Of a DNA stretch of 64,000 nucleotides, positions 56,445-64,000 are shown one piece after another (position 1 is the stretch's first letter; each line of letters starts with the position of its first letter). The translations under genes and the position numbers were made by a program. Below the pieces are notes generated by a model. It did no database searches. It saw only the letters and a program-made list of their open reading frames with translations, and was not told where the DNA came from. Origin of the DNA: Rhodospirillaceae bacterium (GTDB lineage: Bacteria > Pseudomonadota > Alphaproteobacteria > Bin65); assembly GCA_009840595.1 (NCBI GenBank), contig VXNK01000001.1:1-64000 (forward strand), given 5' to 3'.

Positions 56445-59218
56445 ATATCGCGGCGGCCGCGACGACTCTGACCGTCAACGGCGAAGAGACGGCGCTGCGC
56501 AGCCCGCCGGCGACCCGGCTCGCGGATGCCTTGCGCAGCGAACTCGGCCTCACCGGCACCAAGGTCGGCTGCGACGCCGGCGATTGCGGCGCCTGCACCG
56601 TGCTGCTGGACGGCGAGCAGGTCTGTTCCTGCATGGTGGCGGTCGCCCAGGCCGCCGGGCGCGACGTGACGACGGTCGAGGGTCTGGCCCGCGACGGCGC
56701 GCTCTCCGACCTACAGGCTGCTTTCCTGCGCCACGGCGCGGCTCAGTGCGGCATCTGCACGCCGGGTATGCTGATGGCGGCGCGCGACCTGCTTGATCGC
56801 AACCCGTCGCCGACCGAGGAACAGGCCGCCGACGCGCTGGGCGGCGTGCTGTGCCGCTGCACCGGCTATCGCAAGATCGTCGAGGCCGTGCTGGATGTTG
56901 CCGGATCGCAGGACTGCGCCCCGCCCGAATTCGTATCCGGGACCGGCCCCGATAACGACAGGGCGGTCGGCGCCCGGATCGAACGGCTGGACGGCGCGCA
57001 AAAGCTCACCGGCGACGAGGTGTTCGGCGCGGATTTCGCACCGCCCGATGCGCTCACCCTGCGCGTCCTGCGTTCACCGATCGCCCGCGGCCGGTTCGAG
57101 ATCGGCGACCTGGACAGCTTCCGGCAGGCCCGGCCCGGCATCGCCGCGGTGCTGACCGCCGCCGACATTCCCGGCAGCAACGCCTTCGGCGTCTATCCGG
57201 TCGGCAAGGACCAGCCCGTGCTGGCCGACCGGATCGTGCGCTACCGGGGCGAGGCCGTGCTCGCCGTCGTGGGCAACGCCGGCGCCGTCGCCGCCCTGCG
57301 CGACGAGGATCTGCCGGTCGTCTGGCATGAAGAAGCGCCGGTCACTGGCATCGACGCGGCGTCGACGCCGGACGCGGCGCTGGTCCAGGGGCATCGGGAC
57401 AGCAACGTCCTGGCGCGCGGCCGGGTCGTCAAGGGCGATGTCGAGCGGGGGTTCGCCGACGCGGACTTCGTCGCCGAGGGCGCATGGCGGACCAGCTTCG
57501 TCGAGCACGCCTATATCGAGCCGGAGGCCGGCTGGGCGCGCCGCATCGGGGACCGGCTCGAAATCCACGTTTCGACCCAGTCGCCCTACATGGACCGCGA
57601 CGAGACCGCGCTGATCCTCGGCATCGGCGAGGAGCAGGTGCGGATCGTCCCGACCGCCTGCGGCGGCGGCTTCGGCGGCAAGCTCGACATCTCCGTCCAG
57701 CCGCTGATCGCGCTCGCCGCCTGGACCTTGGGCGCGCCCGTGCGCTGCACCTACACGCGCCCGGAGAGCATGGCGTCGTCGACCAAGCGCCACCCGGCGG
57801 CGATCCGGGCGCGCGCCGGCTGCACCGCCGACGGCAGGCTCACCGCCTTCGAGTTCCACGGCGACTTCGACACCGGGGCCTACGCCTCCTGGGGCCCGAC
57901 GGTCGCCGACCGGGTGCCGGTCCACGCGGCCGGGCCCTACGTCATCCCCCATGTCAAGAACACGAGCTGCGCCTGGCTGACCAACGCGCCGCCGTCGGGC
58001 GCCTTCCGCGGCTTCGGCGTACCCCAGTCGGCGATCGCCAACGAGGCGCTGCTCGACGACCTCGCCGGGCAATGCGGCCTCGATCCGCTCGCCTTCCGGC
58101 TGAAGAACGCCATCCGCAAGGGCGACGAAACCTCGTCCGGCCAGGTGCTGGAGCACAGCGCCGGCCTCGCCGCCTGTTTCGAGGCCTTGCAGCCGGACTG
58201 GGACCGGGAGCGCGCTGAAGCGGACCGGATCAACCGGGCCGGCGGGCCGCTGCGCCGGGGCGTCGGGGTCGCCGGCATGTGGTACGGCTGCGGCAACACC
58301 TCCATGTCCAACCCGTCGACCATGAAGCTCGGCATTTCCGCCGAGGGGCAGGTCACGCTCTACAACGGCGCGATGGACATGGGGCAGGGGCCGAACACGA
58401 TCATGCCCCAGATCGCCGCCGACGCGCTCGGTGTGCCGGTCGACCGGATCGCCAACGTCGCCGGCGATACCGACCGGACGGCCGACGCCGGCAAATCCTC
58501 CGCATCGCGCCAGACCTTCGTGTCCGGCCGGGCGACCCAGATCGCCGGCGAAACCCTGCGGGCGAACATCCTGCGCCTCGCCAATGTCGGCCCGGCGGCG
58601 GCGCTGGACATCGGCGACGGCCGGATCGTGCTGCGCGACGGCGACGCCGAGCGGACCCTCGATCTCCGGGCGATGGCGCCCGACGCCGAGGGCGACGTGC
58701 TCGCCGCCGACGGCACCTTCGATCCGCCGACGAAGCCGCTCGACGCGAACGGGCAGGGCGTGCCCTACGCGACCTACGGCTTCGGCGCCCATCTCGCCGT
58801 CGTCGACATCGATATCGAACTTGGCACCATCAAGGTCCGGCGCATCGTGGCGGCCCACGATGTCGGCCGCGCGATCAACCCGACCTTGCTGGAAGGGCAG
58901 ATCCACGGCGGCGTCGCCCAGGGGCTCGGCCTTGCCCTGATGGAAGAGTTTGTCCCGGGCCGGACGGAAAACCTGCACGATTACCTGATCCCGACCTTCG
59001 GCGACGTGCCGCCGATCGACACGATCCTGATCGAGGACCCGGAGCCGCTCGGCCCCTACGGCGCCAAGGGCATCGGCGAGCAGGCGCTGATCCCGACCGC
59101 GCCGGCGATCTTCAACGCGGTCCATCATGCGACCGGCGTGCGCCTGCGCCACGCGCCGGCGCTGCCGCACCGGGTCCGCGACGCCCTGCTCGCCGCGCAG
59201 GAGGCCGGCCATGCCTGA
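56441..59218 (+). CDS. Fused 2Fe-2S and molybdopterin-binding xanthine-dehydrogenase-family protein
   Basis: N-terminal GCDAGDCGACTVLLDG and CRCTGYRKIVEAV (2Fe-2S) joined to Mo subunit GGGFGGK..., GAFRGFGVPQS, GAKGIGEQALIPTAPAI. Confidence 0.9.
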   Translation: MNIAAAATTLTVNGEETALRSPPATRLADALRSELGLTGTKVGCDAGDCGACTVLLDGEQVCSCMVAVAQAAGRDVTTVEGLARDGALSDLQAAFLRHGAAQCGICTPGMLMAARDLLDRNPSPTEEQAADALGGVLCRCTGYRKIVEAVLDVAGSQDCAPPEFVSGTGPDNDRAVGARIERLDGAQKLTGDEVFGADFAPPDALTLRVLRSPIARGRFEIGDLDSFRQARPGIAAVLTAADIPGSNAFGVYPVGKDQPVLADRIVRYRGEAVLAVVGNAGAVAALRDEDLPVVWHEEAPVTGIDAASTPDAALVQGHRDSNVLARGRVVKGDVERGFADADFVAEGAWRTSFVEHAYIEPEAGWARRIGDRLEIHVSTQSPYMDRDETALILGIGEEQVRIVPTACGGGFGGKLDISVQPLIALAAWTLGAPVRCTYTRPESMASSTKRHPAAIRARAGCTADGRLTAFEFHGDFDTGAYASWGPTVADRVPVHAAGPYVIPHVKNTSCAWLTNAPPSGAFRGFGVPQSAIANEALLDDLAGQCGLDPLAFRLKNAIRKGDETSSGQVLEHSAGLAACFEALQPDWDRERAEADRINRAGGPLRRGVGVAGMWYGCGNTSMSNPSTMKLGISAEGQVTLYNGAMDMGQGPNTIMPQIAADALGVPVDRIANVAGDTDRTADAGKSSASRQTFVSGRATQIAGETLRANILRLANVGPAAALDIGDGRIVLRDGDAERTLDLRAMAPDAEGDVLAADGTFDPPTKPLDANGQGVPYATYGFGAHLAVVDIDIELGTIKVRRIVAAHDVGRAINPTLLEGQIHGGVAQGLGLALMEEFVPGRTENLHDYLIPTFGDVPPIDTILIEDPEPLGPYGAKGIGEQALIPTAPAIFNAVHHATGVRLRHAPALPHRVRDALLAAQEAGHA

Positions 59219-60698
59219 CGGAACACCTGCAACCGCCAAGGACAAGCCGGGCATCGTCACCTGCGATGCCTGTCCGGTCCTGTGCCGCATCCGCGAAGGG
59301 CGCACCGGCGCCTGCGACCGCTACGGCAATATCGACGGCGCGCTGACCCGGATGGACCCGTTCGTGGTCACCCAGCGCGCCGGCCGCGACGGCGACCTCG
59401 TACCCTTCCAGGGCCAGGACTGGGACGGTTCGCTGATTCCCAACGCCGAGACCTTCGTCACCGGCATCGGCTCCGGCACGACCTATCCGGACTACAAGCC
59501 CGCGCCCTTCATCGTCGCCAGCGAGCATGAGGGTGTCGACATGGTGACGGTCGTTTCCGAAGGCATCTTCAGCTATTGCGGCCTCAAGGTGAAGATCGAC
59601 ACCGACCGCTATATCGGGCCGGAGACCGCGCCGGTGCGCGTCGAGGGCGAGCAGGTCGGCCATGTCACGACGGCGGAATACGGCTCCCAGATGCTCTCGC
59701 TCGGCGGCGTCCGCCATCTCACCGGCGGCTCGAAGAAGGAGGGCGTCGTCACCTGCGATATGATGCTGCGCCTGTCGAACGGCGACGCGATCGACTTCAC
59801 CATCGACGGCGGCGAGGAGCTGACCCTCCAGGCCGGCAAGGCGCCGGTCATCGGCGGCCGGCACGAGGAGCGGATGCGCGTCGGCTGCGGCTCGGCGACC
59901 ATCGGCATCTTCGCGCAGCAATGGTTCGGCCATACCGACGAGGTGATCGTCGTCGACGACCATATCACCGGCGTCCTGACCGAGCACCAGGCCGGCCGTT
60001 TTCTCGACATGAAGCCCGCCGGGATCCGGGTGCGCGGCCGCAAGTCCACGCCGGGGCGCTATTTCCAGGTCGCCGAGCCGGGCAGCGGCTGGGGCGGCAC
60101 CGACGTGACCGACCCGCTATCGATCATCGACACGATCAACCCGAAGGTCGCCTGGCCGGGCGAGCGGCTGCTCATGGTCAGCACGACCGGCGAGGACGCG
60201 GAATATTTCATCCTCGACGACGAACTCCGGCCGCAGACGGCGCCGATGCCGCCCGAACTCTCGGTCGTGGTCGACCGGATCGGCGAGAATTGCGAACCGG
60301 CGCTGGCGACGGTGGCTTTCATGGCCGGGGCCGGCGGATCGCTGCGCGCCGGTGTGACCGAGAACCCGGTGCGGCTGACCCGCTCGGTGCGCAGCGCGCT
60401 GACCCGGGTCACCGCCGGCGGTGCGCCGGTCTACGTCTGGCCGGGCGGCGGCATCACCATCATGGTCGACGTCACGACCATGCCGGAGAACAGCTTCGGC
60501 TACGTCCCGACGCCGGCCATCGTCGCGCCGATCGAATTCACCCTGCGGCTCGACGACTATGCCGCCCTGGGCGGTCATATGGACGCCGTGCGGCAGGTCG
60601 GGGAGATCGTCGACGCCGACCGGCTGCGGGTCGAGAAATGGCACGACCGGGCGCCCTGGCCCGGCGCGCCGTTGAACGGCGTGGCGGCGGACGGATGA
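59211..60698 (+). CDS. 6-hydroxynicotinate-reductase-like protein
   Basis: CDACPVLCRIREGRTGACDRYGN N-terminus; overall resembles proteins annotated as 6-hydroxynicotinate reductase; ATG at 59211 overlaps upstream stop. Confidence 0.65.
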   Translation: MPDGTPATAKDKPGIVTCDACPVLCRIREGRTGACDRYGNIDGALTRMDPFVVTQRAGRDGDLVPFQGQDWDGSLIPNAETFVTGIGSGTTYPDYKPAPFIVASEHEGVDMVTVVSEGIFSYCGLKVKIDTDRYIGPETAPVRVEGEQVGHVTTAEYGSQMLSLGGVRHLTGGSKKEGVVTCDMMLRLSNGDAIDFTIDGGEELTLQAGKAPVIGGRHEERMRVGCGSATIGIFAQQWFGHTDEVIVVDDHITGVLTEHQAGRFLDMKPAGIRVRGRKSTPGRYFQVAEPGSGWGGTDVTDPLSIIDTINPKVAWPGERLLMVSTTGEDAEYFILDDELRPQTAPMPPELSVVVDRIGENCEPALATVAFMAGAGGSLRAGVTENPVRLTRSVRSALTRVTAGGAPVYVWPGGGITIMVDVTTMPENSFGYVPTPAIVAPIEFTLRLDDYAALGGHMDAVRQVGEIVDADRLRVEKWHDRAPWPGAPLNGVAADG

Positions 60699-61630
60699 GC
60701 GGGATGCAGACCCGCGCCGAACGGAACGCCATGCCGGGCGCGGTCCGGGCCATCCTGCCCGACGGCCGCCGCCGGCATTTCCAGCACGGCCCGATCGACC
60801 TGGTGCTCGACGCCTTCGGCCCGGCCGGCGAGGTCGCGGCGTTCCACGAGCAGGCCTGGGCGCGCTTTCGCACCGTGCTCGGCGAACTGGTCGGCGAGCT
60901 GGCCGCGCTGCGCACCGATGTCGGTGCCATGCCGGCGGTGAGGGGCAGCACGGCGCGGCGGATGGCGGCGGCCTGCGCGCCGCATCGAGGTGCCTTCGTC
61001 ACGCCGATGGCGGCCGTCGCCGGCGCGGTTGCAGACGAGGTGTTGGCGGCAGGGCTCGCCGGCCGAGACCTGTCCCGCGCCTATGTCAACAATGGTGGCG
61101 ATATCGCACTCCATCTGGCGTCGGGCGAACGGTTCCGCACCGGCATGGTCGCGCTGGGCGACATGCCGGAAGCCACCGGTGTCGCCGGAATCCGGAGCGA
61201 AGACGGGATCGGCGGGGTCGCGACCAGCGGCTGGCGCGGCCGCAGCCTGTCGCTCGGTATCGCCGATTCGGTGACGGTCCTCGCAGAAACCGCCGCGGCG
61301 GCGGATGTCGCGGCGACGCTGATCGCCAACGCGGTCGATGTCGGCAGTCCCGCCGTCGCCCGGACGCCGGCGCGCGACCTGGACCCGGACAGCGACCTGG
61401 GCGACCGGCCGGTGACCGTCGGGGTCGGCGCCCTGACGACGGCCGAGATCGAGACGGCGCTGGCAGCCGGCCGGGCGGCCGCGCAGGCGATGATCGGCCG
61501 CCGCCTCATCGCAGGGGCGGCCCTGGTCCTGTGCGGCCGAAACGCAGTTGCCGGGGGCGCGACTCTGCCCGCTATCGCGGACGGTGGCCCTGTGGTTTAC
61601 AGGCGCGAGGACAGGGCCAGAGCCGCATGA
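60695..61630 (+). CDS. UPF0280 (ApbE-like) family protein
   Basis: YVNNGGDIALHL, DVAATLIANAVDVGSPAVARTPARDLDPDSDLGDRPVTV. Confidence 0.75.
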   Translation: MSGMQTRAERNAMPGAVRAILPDGRRRHFQHGPIDLVLDAFGPAGEVAAFHEQAWARFRTVLGELVGELAALRTDVGAMPAVRGSTARRMAAACAPHRGAFVTPMAAVAGAVADEVLAAGLAGRDLSRAYVNNGGDIALHLASGERFRTGMVALGDMPEATGVAGIRSEDGIGGVATSGWRGRSLSLGIADSVTVLAETAAAADVAATLIANAVDVGSPAVARTPARDLDPDSDLGDRPVTVGVGALTTAEIETALAAGRAAAQAMIGRRLIAGAALVLCGRNAVAGGATLPAIADGGPVVYRREDRARAA

Positions 61631-61712
61631 ACGAATTCATCACCCTGCACGGAACGAATACGGCGGCCGGAAATCCGGCGCGGCCCGCCTTCGGCAACGG
61701 AAACGCCGGAAG

Positions 61713-62759
61713 ATGAACGGCTTCGTGCGCAATGCCTGGTACCCGATCGCCTGGCTGGACGAGCTGGACGGCGGTCCCCTGGGCCGGCGGCTGCTCGGCG
61801 AGCCGGTCATGGTCTTTCGCGCCGGCGACGGCTCCGTGGCGGCGCTGGAAGACCGCTGTGCGCACAAGTTCCTGCCCCTGTCGAAGGGCCGGGTGCGGGG
61901 CGACTGCATCGAGTGCGGCTATCACGGCCTGCAATTCGACGCGACCGGCGCCTGCCGGAAGATTCCGGGCCAGAAGCTCATCCCGGGCAACATCCGGGTG
62001 CGGTCCTATCCGGTCGCCGAGCGGCTCGGCCTGGTCTGGGTCTGGACCGGCGAGGCCGAGCAGGCCGACGAGGCGCTGCTGTTCGATCTGCCGCCCTACC
62101 GGAATCCGGCCTGGGGCGTCAATCACGGCCCCTATACCCACGTCGCGGCGCACTATCAGCAGCTGACCGACAACCTGCTCGATCCGGCGCATGTGAGCTT
62201 CGTGCATCCGTCGTCGCTCGGCAGCGCCGAGATGGAGGACATTCCGGTCGAGACAAAGCAAGTCGGCGACATCGTCGAAGTCAACCGCTGGACCCTCGAC
62301 CGGCCGCCCGTTCCGATCTTCGAGCAGTTCATGAAGATCGATGGCCATGTCGATCGCTGGCAATATTATTTTTTCTATCCTCCGGCGATCAATGTCGTCG
62401 ATTTCGGGATCGGCCCGGTCGGCATGGGCCATTCGGACAGGGACCGGGAACGGGGCACGCGCATCTTCTCCTGCCACTATCTCGCCCCGGAGACCGAAAG
62501 CAGCACCCACTATTTCTGGATGCAGGTGCGCAACTTCGAGCCGGAAAACAGGTCGGTGTCCGAACGCATGACCGAACAGTTCGTCATGGCGTTCGAGGAA
62601 GACCGGGACATTCTCGAGGCGGTGCAGCGTTCGCAGGACGAGGCCGCGGTCAAGCCGACGGTCCGGCTGGCGATCGACAACGGCCCGAACCGCAGCCGGC
62701 GCATCGTCGACAAGATGCTCCGGGCGGAACAGGCCGCGGCCGTGGAGGCCGCGGAATAA
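61713..62759 (+). CDS. Rieske 2Fe-2S aromatic ring-hydroxylating oxygenase (VanA-like)
   Basis: Rieske CAHKFLPLSKGRVRGDCIECGYHGLQFD; mononuclear iron region DNLLDPAHVSFVH. Confidence 0.92.
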   Translation: MNGFVRNAWYPIAWLDELDGGPLGRRLLGEPVMVFRAGDGSVAALEDRCAHKFLPLSKGRVRGDCIECGYHGLQFDATGACRKIPGQKLIPGNIRVRSYPVAERLGLVWVWTGEAEQADEALLFDLPPYRNPAWGVNHGPYTHVAAHYQQLTDNLLDPAHVSFVHPSSLGSAEMEDIPVETKQVGDIVEVNRWTLDRPPVPIFEQFMKIDGHVDRWQYYFFYPPAINVVDFGIGPVGMGHSDRDRERGTRIFSCHYLAPETESSTHYFWMQVRNFEPENRSVSERMTEQFVMAFEEDRDILEAVQRSQDEAAVKPTVRLAIDNGPNRSRRIVDKMLRAEQAAAVEAAE

Positions 62760-62839
62760 CGTGATGTAGATGACGCACCGGAGCGGCCGCCGGCCTGCCG
62801 GCGATATTTCCGGGGCGTCGAACCAGGGAGGAAATCCTC

Positions 62840-64000
62840 ATGAAAGTGAAATACGTTCTGACGGCAGGCGTCGCCCTCGGCGTCCTTTCCGGCGCTCTTG
62901 CGTCAAGCGCGCCGGCGCTGGCGGCCGACGAGATCAAGATCGGCGACATCAACAGCTACACGCGGCTGCCGGCGCATACGGTCCCGTACCGGCGCGGGGC
63001 GATACTTGCGATCGAGGAGATCAACAAGGCCGGCGGCGTGCTCGGCAAGAAGCTGGTCTTCGTCTCGCGCGACGACCAGGGCAAGCCGGGCGAGGCCGTC
63101 AAGGTCGCCGAGGAGCTGCGCTCGCGGGACAAGGTGGCGCTGGTTTCCGGCTCGCTGTTCTCGCATATCGGCCTGGCGCTGGCTTCCTGGGCCAAGCAGC
63201 GCAAGACGCTCTATCTGGCGGCCGAGCCGCTGGCCGACGCGCTGGTCTGGGCCAAGGGCAACAACTACACCTTCCGCCTGCGCCCCTCGACCTACATGCA
63301 GGCGGCGATGCTGGCGGCCGAGGCCGCCAAGCGCAAGGACGCGAAGCGCTGGGCGACCATCGCGCCGAACTACGCCTACGGCAAGGACGCCGTGGCGGCG
63401 TTCCAGAAGGTGCTGAAGAAGCTCCGCCCGGACGTGACCTTCGTCGGCTCGCAATGGCCGGGCCTGTTCAAGATCGACGCCGGCGCCGAGGTCCAGGCGC
63501 TCGCCGCCATGAAGCCGGACGCGATCTACAACGTCACCTTCGGTTCCGACCTTGCCAAGTTCGTCCGCGAAGGCCGCACGCGCGGCCTGTTCAAGGGCAA
63601 GCTGATCGTCGGGCTGCTGACCGGGGAGCCGGAGTACATCGATCCGCTCAAGGACGAAGCGCCGGTCGGCTGGCTGGTCACCGGCTATCCGTGGCAGGAT
63701 ATCGATACCCCGGCGCACAAGAAGTTCCTCGCCGCCTACCAGGCGCGCTGGAACGACTATCCGCGCATCGGTTCGATCGTCGGCTACAACACCATGCTGG
63801 CGATCCAGGCCATGCTGAAGAAGGCCGGTTCGACCGATACCGACAAGATGGTCGCCGCCATGAAGGGCCTCAGCTTCGACGCCCCGACCGGGCCGATCAC
63901 CTTCCGCGCCGTGGATCACCAGTCGACCATGGGCGCCTATGTCGGCTGGACGGTGCTCAAGGACGGCAAGGGCACCATGGAGCGCTGGCAGTATCTCGAC
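62840..64000 (+). CDS. ABC transporter substrate-binding protein, branched-chain-amino-acid type (3' truncated by window edge)
   Basis: ATG at 62840 after GGAGG; signal peptide; EIKIGDINSYTRLPAHTVPYRRGAILAIEEINKAGGVLGKKL; frame open to base 64000. Confidence 0.88.
   Translation, partial: MKVKYVLTAGVALGVLSGALASSAPALAADEIKIGDINSYTRLPAHTVPYRRGAILAIEEINKAGGVLGKKLVFVSRDDQGKPGEAVKVAEELRSRDKVALVSGSLFSHIGLALASWAKQRKTLYLAAEPLADALVWAKGNNYTFRLRPSTYMQAAMLAAEAAKRKDAKRWATIAPNYAYGKDAVAAFQKVLKKLRPDVTFVGSQWPGLFKIDAGAEVQALAAMKPDAIYNVTFGSDLAKFVREGRTRGLFKGKLIVGLLTGEPEYIDPLKDEAPVGWLVTGYPWQDIDTPAHKKFLAAYQARWNDYPRIGSIVGYNTMLAIQAMLKKAGSTDTDKMVAAMKGLSFDAPTGPITFRAVDHQSTMGAYVGWTVLKDGKGTMERWQYLD

Noticed and set aside
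57074-59305. 743-aa minus-strand ORF
   Set aside because: Antisense to the clearly coding XDH-family gene; no motifs.
61627-61716. 29-aa ORF MNEFITLHGTNTAAGNPARPAFGNGNAGR between UPF0280 and Rieske genes
   Set aside because: Too short to support as a gene; could be a leader peptide but there is no evidence beyond an ATG.
1-64000. CRISPR arrays, rRNA operons, prophage or complete IS elements
   Set aside because: No regularly spaced direct repeats, rRNA signatures, phage structural genes or transposases were seen by eye.

Overview
64-kb GC-rich window, probably alphaproteobacterial (inferred from gene content and style, not proven). The centre (about 12.8-40.7 kb) is a near-complete sulfur-oxidation island: an ArsR-type regulator with two Cys spaced like BigR/SqrR, flavocytochrome c sulfide dehydrogenase (fccA/fccB), a truncated Sox system (soxX,Y,Z,A,B with soxS/soxW/ccdA-type thiol proteins, no soxCD seen), tusA, a YeeE/YedE-type sulfur-compound transporter, a lipoate-assembly set (two radical SAM proteins like LipS1/LipS2, a geranylgeranyl-reductase-like flavoprotein like LipT, an sLpl-type lipoate ligase), and dsrE-shdrC1-B1-A-hyp-C2-B2-orf-lbpA, the sHdr-LbpA cytoplasmic sulfur-oxidation system. 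That system is recently described rather than new, but several local components have no assigned role: a GATase-like protein whose nucleophile Cys is Gly, a 157-aa ORF between shdrB2 and lbpA, an AcuC/HDAC-like deacetylase, and a GlcG/HbpS-like protein. I also see ATTC-N8-GAAT palindromes (two exact, two degenerate) in the sulfur-gene promoter regions, which suggest an SqrR/BigR-type persulfide-responsive regulon. Flanking regions hold gyrA (partial), coaD, an M48 protease, two DMGDH/GcvT-like flavoproteins, a SABATH-like methyltransferase, a GltS-amidohydrolase-CobW gene set, tRNA-Lys, and a MarR/XDH/6-hydroxynicotinate-reductase-like/UPF0280/Rieske/ABC catabolic cluster. Interspersed palindromic repeats and two AT-rich islands are also present. 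All product calls come from reading motifs and family resemblance; no database search was run.
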